A stretch of 64,000 nt of DNA from Uranotaenia lowii (taxonomy: Eukaryota; Arthropoda; Insecta; Diptera; Culicidae): positions 56,902,217 through 56,966,216 of the forward strand of contig NC_073691.1 in assembly GCF_029784155.1 (NCBI RefSeq), in the 5' to 3' direction. This document shows, one piece after another, positions 21,990-34,379 of this stretch. Both the position numbers and the translations under genes were made by a program. Below the pieces are notes generated by a model. The model did not search any database and was not told where the DNA came from. It was given only the letters and a program-made list of their open reading frames with translations. How positions within the stretch are numbered: the stretch's first letter is position 1; each line of letters opens with the position of its first letter.

Positions 21990-23116
21990 TGATTTCACAT
22001 ACCAATTTTTAATCATTTCATCTATCTCTACTGGAGATGATAAAAATGACCAGAAAAGTCCCAAAAAGTTGATTTTCTGAAATATCTACATACAATTGTT
22101 TCGAAATAACACCAGATCTCGGCGTCTTATGCATTCTTGTATCATTTGAGTGAACAAAATTTTGATTTCCCTGATTGTTTTTTGGTGATTCAAAACTTTG
22201 AACCTTTTGAGGCACCAATAAATCAGATCTGACAGGGTTGAAATTTTGCTCTCGATGACATTTTTTTATTGTTTATTATTAAAAAAATCTTTCACGAGAT
22301 TCTTATCAAATTTCACGCACGTTCTGTTGCTCAATTTGAACTGTGGTTGATTTGGAGCTGAAATTTGAAACACAACTCTTAAGTGTTTCAATCAAAAACT
22401 CTCGTCAATAGAAATAATGACGCTTGTCTGCTCTTTATTTGGCCACTTAATACCTTTATGTCAAGAAACGAAAAAAAAACAATTTCAAAAACTGCATCCA
22501 ATGTGCAGGATCGAGTGATGTTTGCAGAGCTAATTTCTGAATCGGATGATGATGGTCTGCCGCCGCCGCATCAAACCATGCCTCAAAATATGAACCGGAT
22601 GTTAGCGACTGCAACCCTATAGGATCCTGGAAACTGGACTCCGTTGTTTGGAAATATACACAAAAAAACGAGGAAAAACCCTTTACGTTCCGATATCTAT
22701 CATCCATTTGATGGCAAATACCTCCATAGCCGTTGATTATGATGGTGTTTGATTGCTGTCAAATAGACAAACATTTTTTTTCCTCGGCCACTTCCCGCAT
22801 TGTTCCAGCCAGTGTTTTAGCTCAGGACGGGTAGAATGGTCAGCCTTCGAGACCAGTACAGTGAATGAGTGACGTGTTAGTTTTTCCGTTCTAGGAAAAA
22901 AAAGGATGTCATCCTGGAAACGCTGAACGTTGGTGATGGATTCATCTGTTACAAAAGGACAACTCAACCGATCGATAGATTAGGGTTTTGATGTTGTTGT
23001 TAGATAACCAACCCACTTTAGTATTTTTGGTGTTTCAAAATAAATCTAATTTATTTTGAGAACACTTTTAAGTATTTCTTCATTAAAAAAAGAATATAAC
23101 TATTTAGAAACTTTCA
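21990..23116. other. Intergenic DNA, no gene supported
   Basis: A short stretch near 22200 (TTTTGAGGCACC...AAATTTTGCT) recurs near 43053, so part belongs to a diffuse repeat family. A 79-residue ORF at 22383-22622 has no recognisable domain. Confidence 0.4.
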
Positions 23117-23375
23117 CCACAGAGAACAGACAGCCCACGAAATATGTGTAAAATTTCAAACGATCATTTTGAACCAATTTTTCGTTTTTAGGCTGGGCCA
23201 CCAGATGTCTCCAAACACACCGAAGAGAACTGTCAAAACCAATCTGAGAAAAAAAACAAAATTTTGGTCAGTTTTGAACAGCTCGTATGAACTGTTTGGC
23301 ATGTTTCAAGAAAATAGCTTTTAAAGTTTCGTAACACTTTCGTCCGGTTGCATAATTGAAAAATATCTTAATTGC

Positions 23376-23449
23376 ATCAAAGCAATCGAAAGATTCCTTT
23401 TAATTCAACCACGTGGTTGAATTAAAAGGAATCTTTCGATTGCTTTGAT
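23376..23449. repeat. Perfect 74-bp palindrome
   Basis: Two 37-bp arms meet without spacer at CCAC|GTGG (between 23412 and 23413), and every base pairs. A perfect spacerless palindrome of this length can extrude as a cruciform and is normally unstable, so it is recent or maintained. Confidence 0.95.
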
Positions 23450-23814
23450 TCATTTGAATCATTCAACCAAGTAGGCTCATACCACAACAGAGATCTTAAT
23501 TGCTTTTTCCTTCAAGCTAGAAGCGGTAAATTTTGAACAATGAGATACAAAAGTAATACTTGAGAGTAACCCGCTTCGAGATGTCTAGAATCAGTTCTTA
23601 TGGGTAAGACTGGTCGTCAAGAATGTTCGTAATTAACTTGATATAGCCGATTCGTCCTCTGACGATAACCTCTCAAGAAGTGCTATAACTTATTGTTAAA
23701 CTGTTAGTTATTTCGACTGCCTCAGTATTGCAAAAATAAAGGAATTAATAAAAGTGTATCACCGGGTAATACTTATGTTTTTTTTGGAAGAGAAACATTT
23801 TTTTTTATTTTTAA

Positions 23815-24388
23815 CCCTTTAATGCATGACTTTTTTAAAATGAGAATTGCAGTTATTGATTCAGTGGAACTATATCATTTTAATTTGAAAAACAAAACTC
23901 AACAGGTTTGAAGTCGTTAGTTTAAGTATTATGAAAGTTATGACCCATCAAAGTTGAAAAATATTTTTCGAAATTCTTAGTTCATTTCAATACGGTTTTG
24001 CTAATTTCTTCAAAACCTTGTTAATCGGGTGCAGGAAGGTGTTTGTGATTGATTGAGATTAAAAAATTTGTTAGAATTTGCAAATCTGAAGAAACAGAAG
24101 CGATTTTCCAAAAACTACTTTTTTCAAAAAAATAAATAAATACTATTTTTGTAATTTTTTCGCATACTTTGTTCGATATCTCACACGCACAATAAAAAAT
24201 CGTATTAAAAATGTCGTGGGCTTATTTCTTTTTATCTGTAGAATATTTTTTGTGAATACATCACTGAAAAATATCTACCCGTTTTCGAGATATTTGGACT
24301 TTGATTAGTGTTGTATTAAAACAACACTATGCATTTTTTTTATTTACGAATGGTTTTTTAAGGCATTTTAATACTATGCATTAAAGGG
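23815..24388. mobile_element. piggyBac-like MITE with TTAA flanks
   Basis: Inverted ends CCCTTTAATGCAT are perfect for 13 bp and followed by related sequence. The target TTAA is duplicated at 23811-23814 and 24389-24392. CCC ends plus TTAA duplication are typical of the piggyBac superfamily. It has 574 bp and no transposase. Confidence 0.83.
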
Positions 24389-24879
24389 TTAAATTTATGT
24401 ATGTTTTGGGCTTACTCTGTTGGAGATCTGATGATGGGTGACTCGAAACGTAACGCAAATTTAAAAAAAAGGAAGTGAAATTCTGTCCTGTCAAAAGTAA
24501 CTTTTATTGTATTTACCTAGAAATAAATCGAATTTGTCTAGTTTTAGCGGCTTTAGTTTAATTATTGATGAGTTCATATACGATTAAGCCTTTTCGAAAA
24601 CTAGGCACTTGTAAATTTCACTTGAAACTTTTGAATGGCGCAATAGATTGCACTGTTTCAAGTCAATTTGCAACGTATTATTTGGATATGAGGATTTGAA
24701 ATTTTACACACTTTTTTGAAAATTTGGCAAAAAGAATGTTATCTACGTTTTGTTCTGCGGAACTTTCTAACATTGTCCTTTTATCATAATTTTTTTGAAA
24801 ATAACTTATTATTTTCATATTCACAACAAAAAAACATTTTTTGAAATTTTTTTTTTGAAAAAAAAGTATTTAATAAATA

Positions 24880-26189
24880 AAGGGTGATACGGTCAAAATT
24901 TGGTCAAGGGAAAACGCGTGTAAATCGGTGAAATCGATTATTTAAAAAATCAAATTAAGTTTCTTTTAAATTTGTATAAAATTCAGAAAAAATATTCAGT
25001 TAGGCTTCCGCTTTTCCAAATCCGAATTGCCGGGCCTTACGCTTTACGCCTTACGGGCCCTGCCATCCGATTTTGTACAGCCACTTGGTCCATCTTCTTC
25101 GCCGCAGAAAACCAGTTTGCCTTGAATTATATAACTGCTGCTCGTCCTTAGCAGTTTTTTGTTTTTCTTTAGGTGCCGCTTGACAATAGCCCAGTATTTC
25201 TCAATTGGGCGGAGCTCTGGCGTGTTGGGAGGGTTCTTGTCCTTGGGAACCACCTGCACGTTGTTGGCGGCGTACCACTCCATGGCCTTTTTACCGTAAT
25301 GGCAAGATGCCAAATCCGGCCAAAACAGTACGGAACAACCGTGTTTCTTCAGGAAAGGCAGCAGACGTTTATTCAAACACTCTTTCACGTAAATTTCTTG
25401 GTTGACAGTCCCGAAAGCTATGAAAATGCTGCTTTTCAAGCCACAGGTACAGATGGCTTGCCAAACCAGATATTTCTTTGCGAACTTTGACAGTTTCGTG
25501 TGCTTGAAAATATCTTCTACCTTTCCCCTTCCTTTTGCCGTATAAAACTCCTGTCTCGGAAGCTGCTTGTAGCCGGCTTTGACGTAGGTTTCGTCGTCCA
25601 TTACCACGCAGTCAAACTTCGTCAGCATCGTCGTGTACAGCCTCCGGGATCGCGGTTTGGCCGTCGTTTTTTGTTTATCATCGCGATTTGGAGTCACTAC
25701 CTTCTTGTAAGTCGATAGTCCGGCTCGTTTTTTGGGTCGATGCACGGTTGTAGACGATACACCCAGCTTATTTGCAGCATCTTGGAGAGAGAGGTTAGGG
25801 TTTCGCTTGAAACTACCGGCAATTCTCTACGTCGTCTCAGCGGCTTCCGGTTTTCGTTTTCCCCCCGATCCAGACTTCCTGGCTGTCGACAAACGTTCCC
25901 CAAACACTTTAATTACATTTGTATCGGTTGATTTGGCAACTTTTAGCGATTTTGCCAGCTTTGCGTGCGAGTAGCTCGGATTTTCGCGATGCGCGAGCCA
26001 AATTTTGATACGCTGCTCTTCTTCCTTGGACGGCATTTTGACAACTGAAGAGGGAATTCCAAAATCAAAATAGGAGCAACATTTAACACACAAACGCCGT
26101 CAAAATGAGGGGTGTTCAGGTTTTTTTAATGCAAAATTGATAGAAATACGTCATGTTGATATTGACCAAGTTTTAACCGTATCACCCTT
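24880..26189 (-). mobile_element. Tc1/mariner element, ITmDD37E type, copy 2
   Basis: Ends match copy 1: AAGGGTGATACGGTCAAAAT at the left, and AAGGGTGATACGGTTAAAAC (two mismatches) at the right as reverse complement. TA flanks lie at 24878-24879 and 26190-26191. Length is 1310 bp, with the transposase pseudogene on the minus strand. Confidence 0.93.
25000..26036 (-). pseudogene. DD37E transposase pseudogene, copy 2
   Basis: The frame starts MPSKEEEQR at 26036 and runs through the helix-turn-helix region to a TAG after PEAAETT near 25827. It continues open through the catalytic residues (VMDDETYVK, FWPDLASCHY, LRPIEKYWA; 37 residues between the second Asp and the Glu). A frameshift near 25160, in an A-rich Lys stretch after KRHLKK, garbles the end, and the normal C-terminus (GKAEA, stop at 25000-25002) lies in another frame. 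All three catalytic acids are still present, so only two lesions inactivate it. Confidence 0.9.
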
Positions 26190-26262
26190 TAGTCGTTTTA
26201 CTAGCTTTATGGCATTCACGACTTTTTTTATAAACGCCGCAGTTAGCGGAAATGAACTACAC
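26190..26262 (-). mobile_element. SINE tail fragment
   Basis: AGTCGTTTTACTAGCTTTAT followed by GGCATTCACGACTT and GCAGTTAGCGGA matches the 3' body of the tRNA-derived SINE copies at 1679 and 17502. The head and promoter boxes are absent. It abuts the DD37E copy 2. Confidence 0.55.
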
Positions 26263-26866
26263 AGCAAAAAATAATCAAAATCACACGAAATCCAATACTG
26301 AATACGATATAATAAACGGCGACCTAAACTGAAATAAAACCTAAATTTACATTGAAAAACATACATTTTCACACAAAGAATGAAACATTTATTTTTAAAT
26401 ATATTTAAACAGCATTTCAAGAGACGCGCTGTAAAATTATTTGAGAAGAGTTGAAAATCATATCACACCGATGTATATTTAATCTACCCACACAGTGTGT
26501 TAGCAAACAACCGCGAAAATAGTGGAGCTTCGTGCGTCTTTTTGCACCTTTCAATCGAATTGGTTTGTTCGAAATGTGCAACTTGTGTTCTATTGAAAAC
26601 ATTGCTTTTTAATCTGAACTTGCTGAGATCCGAAAAAATGAGTGTTTATTCGAATTTTTAAGCTTACATTTCGATTTGGGAGCTGCTTCCAAAAGTCATC
26701 TCAAATGGCGTCGTTTTTCTGACAAACAAGTGTTTGGTTACCGGATGTGACTTTGTGGATTTCATTTACTGTTATTAGTTACCAGAAATAAAAAGCGTTC
26801 TCAAGCAAGGTAAAGTTTCTGGTTTCCAATGTTTATACCAATAATTATTTTGTATCTTTTTTACAG
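26263..26866. other. Intergenic or intron DNA upstream of the CLIP pseudogene
   Basis: AT-rich. A polypyrimidine tract with TTACAG ends at 26866 and serves as acceptor for the first recognised protease exon. A signal-peptide exon was looked for and not found. Confidence 0.45.
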
Positions 26867-27798
26867 ATAGCGGAGGCGAAGATGGGGGCTCCGGGACAAC
26901 CTTGTTCGATCATTTCTTTGTGCACCATTTCGATCATGGAGAACCGACGATGGACACCGAATCGGCCCCATCGTACTCGTTGAGAAGCACTTCCGTCAAC
27001 TGTCAGTGCATGAAGCTACGGGATTGTCCAAAAATGTTGGAAATGAATCCGTAATCCTAAGGCTAGCTATAGCGATTTTAATTCGAAGCTGGACGCTGGA
27101 CCTGTGAGTATGGAGGGACCCGGGAAACGACGGTATGTTGTCCTTTGGATGATAGTAGGCTGGCTGATAACATCCAATCGAATGAGGACTACAACGATGG
27201 ATTTGGTCAGCGCCTGAAAGAGTACAGCGATAATGGCAACCTCAAGTACATGCAATACGGTTATAACAAAATCAGCAGGTACCGCAACAAAAATCGTTTC
27301 ATAACCTCGTTTGAGGATCCCAAAATTTTGAAAAATTGTCCACCGATCTATCCGGACGAGGAAGATCCAGCCATCCGCCGGAGACCGTACACAACTGCCA
27401 AACCTTCCACGCTTCCGGTTCCGGCAGTCAATAATCACAACGGCGCAGAGCCGGTGATCGCGGAAGTAAGCAATCAAACTCCTCCTGCTTCGCTCATCCC
27501 GGAAAGCTCCACCCAACGTCTATCACCAACTGTGCGGGCTATCGGTGAACACACGGATCATTGGCGGCGAAGCCGAGGTTCCCGGACAGTTCCCTTGGAT
27601 GGCCCGGTTGGCCTACAGGAAAAAAAGTAAGTTCCTCACCGCTTCCGAGTTATCGAATCAAGCCCATGTTGTTTTCCAATTTTTTAGCTTCCGGACGTGT
27701 TACCTATGGATGTGCGGGATCGCTGATCACCAACAGACACGTGATAACAGTAGCCCAATGCGTGACCAACCTAATCGAGGAAGCTTTGATTCAACAGA
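26867..27798 (+). pseudogene. CLIP-domain serine protease (homolog), 5' part, disrupted
   Basis: Exon 26867-27626 holds clip-domain cysteines (NCQCMKLRDCP, then CEYGG and VCCPLDD), a Pro/Thr-rich linker, and the activation site TRIIGGEAEVPGQFPWM. Exon 27688-27798, after a clean GT-AG intron, continues GCAGSLITNRHVITVAQC. Clip proteases act in insect clotting, melanisation and Toll signalling. Here the catalytic His box TAAHC reads TVAQC, so the His is Gln. Several stops lie in the clip loop (27054-27085), and two frame changes occur before RIIGG (about 27520-27545). The Asp and Ser parts are not in the window although a donor GT follows at 27799. A dead gene is most likely; a His-to-Gln change alone would also fit a protease homolog. 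Confidence 0.75.
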
Positions 27799-29862
27799 GT
27801 AGGAGATTTTCATTTCTACGGACATATCTCTAAGTGGTTATAAAAATAGGCTCTAGAGTGCTTGAAATGGATTGATTTGGTACATAATCTTCAACTTTAA
27901 AAGCAAAAGCTCTGGTAAGTAACACAAATTAAACTCCTTTGACTATTGATCATTAAGCCCCCCTCCCCCCCCCCCCCCCTCACCTTCGATGAGTATTGGT
28001 CCCATAGCAATCCTTGCGTAATTATATTATGATTATTGAAAAACAAGTGCAGAGCAAATGATATCTTTCTATAATATTGCCGAGTTGACTATTTAACAAA
28101 TATAAGGTAAATCAGGGCTACTGTACACAAGGGCTAAGCACAAATGAAGACGGATGGTTTCAGTTTAAAAAATAATCAAATATTAATTAATAAATAAAAA
28201 TTTAAATTTAAAATTTAATTGCTACTTATGAAACATTTTGAAAAAAAATTCCTTATGAGAAAAAATTGCGGTGATTGCACTTACCCCAGTGTACCTTATT
28301 TGGTAAATTCAATACAGATTAATTTAGGCTCAGTATTCCTCAGCCGTATTGCGTATTTCAATTATAAATTTCTATAATCTTTCTTGTAATAAAGGTACTT
28401 AAGGCATTTTTTTCATGGATAACTTTTCCTTTTTTAATGACAACAACGCAAAAACCAAACACTCGACAAATGAATGAAAACAAGCTCTCATCTCTCAAGG
28501 CGCGATTTGATTATCAATTTTAATCTAGCGACTTTAACCTATTTTTTAAAATGTGGCTTTACGTTTTGACCGACAGTTGGGAAAATTTCGTACAACCAGG
28601 TCCAGGCTTCAGTTAGCAAAACATCCATCAGACGAATTTAACTATTCCTGTTCACAAAATCCGCGCCAACTGACCATTCAACACCGCTGCCAAATTAATA
28701 ACGAGAACCACTTCCCGTTAACCTGAAGGTACGGCTCGAAGAAAAGCTTTCGAATCCTATTATCGCCCATTATCTAGAAATAGAAATTAAGTTTCTTTGC
28801 AACTTATCAATTAACGCAATTGATTTCACACCTACCTGCTAATCCCATGATTCAGAACTCTTGTCATCGCCAGGTGTTTCTGCAACACTATCGTTCAATT
28901 GCACAGCAGTTATTATTCGGAATAGTTTGAAATTATTTTGATATTCTAGTTCAATTAAAACAGCCAAACATTTTATTTGTTGTTAGAGGTTGTGACAGCA
29001 CAATGAGGTACAGAGAAAGGTGACGAACAAACAAGTACACTATTCCAGAACTCGTGATTCAAAAAGTAAAAAGGTAAACAAAGCCTACGTCACTTGCCAG
29101 GATGTTTATGGCAATGATTTTTTTCTTTAATTTTCGCTGTTGAAATTTGTTTGTTGTTTGTTTGAAAATTGTCATGGTTACAATGGTTACAAAAAAACTA
29201 ACACTTAGCACGGGATTTCCATCGCCACCTGAGATATGTATACAGGTTGGTGACAGCAGGGCAACACGCATAAATCGCTTTCAAAATTCTGTTTAGATAA
29301 AACCCAATTTTGCAGTGCTGAGAAAAAATACTCAAAAACTTGTTTCATAACAATCTTTCGAAAAGAACCTCACTACTTGAAAGATTGATAAACATGTTAC
29401 TGCCGCAATTGGCTATTGTATATGAACTAATTAGCGTGTAGCAGTACGCAATCGCGAAACCTCAACTGATAGTAAGCAGCTTTTTTCGAAACAATTGTTC
29501 AAACATGTTTTTGAGTTTTATATATCAGCATGGCTAAATTGGGTTTTTTTTTTCAAACCAGAGTTTTGTAAACGATTTGTACGTGTAGCCTTGTTATCAC
29601 ATCACAACAAAAACCTTCGTGGGTTGTGTTGTGGGTGTGTTCAGTTTTTAAAACACTTCATATTAAATGCATCTGGTTTTCTTTAAAGCTGACTGAAGTG
29701 CAATTGAACAAATTAACAGAAAAACCTGATGATACATAAATATACGATCCTGGGATTACCAGGTAAGCGTAAACCTTAGTGTTGTATCATTTCATTAGAG
29801 CTTATTATTTACTTTCAGTTAAAAGCAATCAGTACCAATTTGTCAGCGGTTATTATACAGTG
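27799..29862. other. Non-coding DNA with a poly-C run
   Basis: No remaining protease exons could be found. A run of mainly C lies at 27959-27979. ORFs of 60-70 residues near 29100-29690 show nothing recognisable. Confidence 0.45.
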
Positions 29863-30005
29863 ATTCTAATGCCATATTCGTTTTCATCTGGTGGAAAGAT
29901 GGTTGTGCACCAACTGCTGTCATCTTCATATAAAAAAAACGCTTTGACAGCACTTGGTGCACTACCGGTGCACCACCAGGATGAAAACGAATATGGCATA
30001 ACACA
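29863..30005. repeat. Imperfect inverted repeat, MITE-like
   Basis: ATGCCATATTCGTTTTCATC at 29869-29888 is exactly complementary to 29980-29999, with further partial pairing (TGGTG..GTGCACCAA.TGCTGTCA on both arms). The total is about 140 bp. It is a hairpin or small MITE; no TSD was defined. The 92-residue ORF over it is a product of the repeat. Confidence 0.7.
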
Positions 30006-31622
30006 AACCGGTGAGTTGGTGAGAAATTTTCCGCAAGGCAGTGAGAATTGTATTTAAGGCCTATCAGGCCGTTTAGTGAAGCGCCTTTCTGGAAGATTGT
30101 TTTCGGAGGTTTCTCTTAATCCTCTAAGAAAAAAAAAGTGAAAACAAACTCAACAAAATTAGATATAATATTACATCAATTGCAATGAAAGTTGGATGAA
30201 TAATTTGAATAAACATTAAGGATTTTAATGAACAAAATTTGAATCCAAAGCTAGAGCGAACAGTATTGTTAGTCGTTTCAAATCAATTGTAATATTATGT
30301 TAAAAAAGGCAACTTAGTTACTCTAAGCTACGCTTTTTTTCTAATACTAGTATGTATCTCAATGATCAGATCAAAGACATAGAATAACTTAACGTTTTTC
30401 ACTCATAGATAAAAACACGATTTTTAATAATGACAAGAACTGAATTAATATCTGAATTACAAAATGTCGACACTCTTACCCAGAAGGCGATGAGGCTTCG
30501 ATTACCTCAGTGACTATTTTGATTACAGTTTACAGAATTATAATACCACAACAATTTTGATTTTAATATAGTTTATCCATAACAAAATTCTCTTACTGTT
30601 TTTTATATACTTAAACCTTTATTTATGTCTATTTCGTTCGTCGTAATTAACAGTGAGCTTTCATTATGCCGTATGAAACAAAATGTGAACAAACAGTTAA
30701 ATTACAAAAAAAAAAAAAAAATACAGAAACTAGAATATTTGTTGTCTGGAAAACATAATCTAGTTGTAATATAAACATTTTGAAATTGTTTTCTTAATTA
30801 TTGCTGAATATTGATGATGTTTAATACGACATATTGAAAGCTCAAGCACCTCGCCTCAAGCAGGAGTTAATGAGGTTGAAACAATTATTTTAATTAAACG
30901 AATATTATATTATACATTTCTAAAATATCCAATAATACTATCATTCTTACAGGTCTTCGTTATCAATTTTCTACGTGTTCCCTATCATGACTCAGGAAGT
31001 ATCATATAAGGCTGCCTCAAAGTTCGAGGATTTGTTTCAATAATATATTTTTTTGATAAATATCACAAATGGATTAAAAGTGAAGCAGTCCAAGTGCTAA
31101 ACACCGGCGCCTGGGAACGATAGAAGTACGACATGCACGAGAACTATGATTAAAATATTTTATTTTTAATCTTTCAATGTTTTATAAATTTTGATGATAC
31201 AATTGGAGAAAAAATAAAATATGTTAAACTTTATTCATGCTAAGTTATAATTTAAGTTTGTTATCCGTTTTTTTTTTGTATTTCACTAGAATTTTCGGTC
31301 ACTTTTAACTGTAATCAATATGATATTTGGAAGTTTTTTAATTATTCTCAGAAAAGATTTTCCCCATTTGATTCGAAATACAGCAGCTGATATAAGACAA
31401 AATTTGGCTGGATTATGTAAAGGATGATAATGTAAAGGTAATTATGAGCACAGTGAACAGGAAACATCAGTAAAGCAAATTTCCTTATGTGACTTTTGGA
31501 TTCAATCTGTGACTTCAATGTATAAAATATGCCTCTTGATTAAATTTCAATCGATTAGGATGTAAAATTAAGTCTCACACTTTACATCAACTAACGTATA
31601 TTCACATTCATCGAACATTTAC
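30006..31622. other. AT-rich intergenic DNA
   Basis: No gene or element found. From about 31556 it becomes a GATGTAAA-rich, MITE-like sequence that continues at 34407 on the far side of the chimeric insertion. Confidence 0.45.
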
Positions 31623-31644
31623 ATCGATTTTAATTTTACATGCG

Positions 31645-31675
<31 letters not shown>

Positions 31676-33252
31676 ATGGCGTTTAAATAGCTCGGGGAGC
31701 TGACGCTGGAAATGAAAATTAGAATAGTTTGGAGAAGAAAATTTAAAGTTTAGAGAAGGCAGCGTAGAATAGTAAGCGATCTTGAGACGTTGGTTAAACC
31801 ATCAAGCACTTCATTATATCCATGGAATATGGATAAAATGCAGTTCAAGATAATAAACCAACCCCTCCCGATACCAGTTGGAGGAAGGACATGGGCGGGT
31901 TCGAGACTGGCCTCTACATACTCCCCACGCATCTAACTACATTTAATTTTTGTGTTATTAAAGGAATCATTTTAACTTATCTTATATGTTTTTCCTTCCT
32001 TCGTCGTCGTCTGTTGAACGTCTGCTTCGTGTCTCCGCCCCAATTCCACTGGTATGTGTGATGGGTTTCGTGATAGTTGTCTCGGGGTCCAGTCATCATA
32101 TGACTCCGAATCGTATGCGCCGGGGTATATGAAAATAAAAGAAAGAGAAAAGGAGAGGAAAGAGAAATATAAAGGAAGGAATTAGTTCTTGCATGAAGTA
32201 ATTGAAGTGTTATTTGCTGTTTTTCCCTAATTTTTTGCCTTTCATTTTCTAAATTTTGAAATTTTTGTTTTTCTTTTTAGAGTTTTTCCATTTCATTGCT
32301 AATCATACTATTTTACCAAAATATGGATGTGAGAGTTTGTTTTGCTTTTTGGAGCAAGCCTATTTCAAACTAATAAAAATTCTAGCTCAAATTAATAGTA
32401 GAAGTAAGCTACCTTATTCCTATCACAACATCACAAAATCATGAAAATTTACCAGAATATGGATATAAGAGCACATCTTACCGTACCCTACCTACCTCAC
32501 ATAGTTGAATGTTAAAATCCATCATAATTTACAAAAAATCTACATAGGGGTTCTATTAAAATATACCGCATGCCTATTGTAAAATGCCCGAAATCAGTAA
32601 TTAGGACTACCTACTCATTGTTATTCTTCAAAACCGTACATTCTAATATATACTTCCATAGATGAATTTCAAACTAAACCGAAAAACGTAAAGATTTGCT
32701 AAAAATGAATAATTAAATAAAAAGCAAAAAAAACGTCTTACCAAATGAAATATAACATTTTCCAACAACAGCATTCCCATCCAATGAGCCTCTAGTTCTT
32801 GTAAAATGCTTGATTTAAGAATAAGCCAACGAAATTCATAAACCGCAAATACACACTTACTAGAGCATTGGGGAGGCGAATACCATAACCTTTACCTAAC
32901 ATCGTAATACTTTTCACACGTTTTCTCTATTTTTAATTCTACAAGACTAAACCATCTAACTACCTAACCAAACGAATTATGCCCTATTGAAAGTATCAAC
33001 TTTTATTATGGTAAATTGTGATACTTTCACTACCAAATGTTGCGATTGTTCTGCGGAAGGGAGGGCAAGTGTTTCAACTCCCATTCATCTTATCAACATG
33101 GATCATGAAAAAAAAAATAGACATCTTTGAACCTACTGCTGAATTTAAACTAAATAAAGATGTCCAGCTCCTCTTCTAATTTAGGCCATATTATGACACC
33201 ATGTTTAACAAGATTGTGTGTAACGACACTGTCAGGAAAATGATGGGTTGAT
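31676..33252. other. Unassigned interior of the chimeric insertion
   Basis: No ORF above 62 residues. 31676-32110 has moderate GC and looks like UTR or non-coding transcript sequence; 32160-33190 is AT-rich. It may be leader sequence of the gag-bearing retroelement or an unrelated piece. Confidence 0.35.
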
Positions 33253-34262
33253 CCATCATTTTCACAAACATACACACCGCAGCCGTTAACCCATTGCAAC
33301 TTAGGGTACGGAAGAAATTGTTTCCCGGTATCAATTTAGAAACATTGCAGTATGACGACATCATTTTACGATTGAAAAGCAGATTCGACAAGAAGAACAC
33401 CAAAATGGCTCAAATTGGTGAGTTTTATGAAAGATCCCAAGCACCGAATGAATTAGCTGAAGATTTCATCCTAGATGTTAAACTCTTGGTTGAAAATTGT
33501 GGGTTTACTGAAGATAAAACAACAAGACTAATTTGTGATTGGTTAGTTTTTGGTGCTCATGATACAAAAGTGCGTGAAAGAATCATGGAGTTGGAAGATC
33601 CTAGTCTCGAAGAAGTTGAGCGGATTCTGTTGGCTCGTGATCAGGTTATTCGTCAATCAATACCTTTGGAACCATCCCGTGAAAACTTTGAGCGTGTTAG
33701 TGCTATTGAAAGATTGGGTCCGAAGCAAAGAAGTCCAGTTTTCAAGCGAGAATGGAGAAATATGCGGTCTGATGATCGTGATTTTGGATTCCGTGGTGGA
33801 AGGAGAGAAATGCATCCCGCCGGTCGAGATTATGACTACCAGAACTACAGGGGTCGTAGTCGATCGCGGTCTAGATCGAATCGAAGAAGCTTCAACAAAG
33901 GCCCAAGGTGTAGTTATTGTGGTCTTTTCGGACACATTCGTAAGAATTGTTTTAAGCTGCAGCGGGATCGAGGAAGCGTTCGATTTCTGGAAGACGATAA
34001 GGATACGCCGGCGCCGGTATCTGAGGGATTCAACTTTAAAAGGTTAGATCGCACAGTTTCCACGAGTGACTCCAAACTAGATTTCCAATGTATGTCGATC
34101 ACGACTGGAATTAAGGTAAATGATCCTTTATTGGTTTTAGCTACAATCAACGGAGAAGGGTTTCGTATGGAAATAGATACAGGTTCTGCGGTTTCAGTAG
34201 TTGGCGAAAAGATTTATTTGCAACATTTTAAAAATATTAAACTGGACCGTGCTCTAGAAGAT
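33253..34262 (+). pseudogene. Gypsy-like gag with start of aspartic protease, truncated
   Basis: The frame is open from a stop near 33250 without a credible upstream Met, so the 5' end of gag is missing. It shows an LTR-retrotransposon capsid-like part (LKSRFDKKNTKMAQIGEFYE, then PNELAEDFILDVKLLVENCG), an Arg/Ser-rich stretch, and a CCHC knuckle CSYCGLFGHIRKNC. The protease active site MEIDTGSAVSVVG follows. The frame is lost after LEDYKKK, where a reversed SINE begins. No RT or integrase follows and no LTR was found. Intact reading over 330 codons suggests modest age. Confidence 0.8.
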
Positions 34263-34263
34263 T

Positions 34264-34379
34264 ATAAAAAAAAGACATACACCGTCTTAGCCGATTTAGG
34301 CTTTACAGACTGAATAAATGACGTGGACAACTTAAAACTAACATTTAACACCCAGTACCGAGATGGGAATCGAACCCAT
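34264..34379 (-). mobile_element. tRNA-derived SINE fragment (second family)
   Basis: On the minus strand it opens with ATGGGTTCGATTCCCATC, containing a canonical B box GGTTCGATTCC. It continues CTCGGTACTGGGTG and ends GGTGTATGTC before a T-run. The A box is absent (5' truncation). It cuts the gag-protease frame and forms the minus-strand 5' end of the chimeric insertion. Confidence 0.65.

Larger units (their letters stand above)
23117..24765. mobile_element. Mutator-like MITE copy interrupted by 1.4 kb
   Basis: 23117-23199 and 24586-24765 match the left and right halves of the intact copy at 50919-51174 (AGAGAACAGAC, TGTGTAAAATTTC, GGCTGGGCC | GCCTTTTCGAAAAC, TTTGAAATTTTACACAC). The halves are separated by about 1.39 kb that includes a 74-bp palindrome and a piggyBac-like MITE. 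GCC occurs at both edges of the insertion. Confidence 0.65.

Noticed and set aside
22383..22967. Two small ORFs (79 and 76 residues) as host exons
   Set aside because: No flanking splice signals of quality and no domain; the region borders diffuse repeats.
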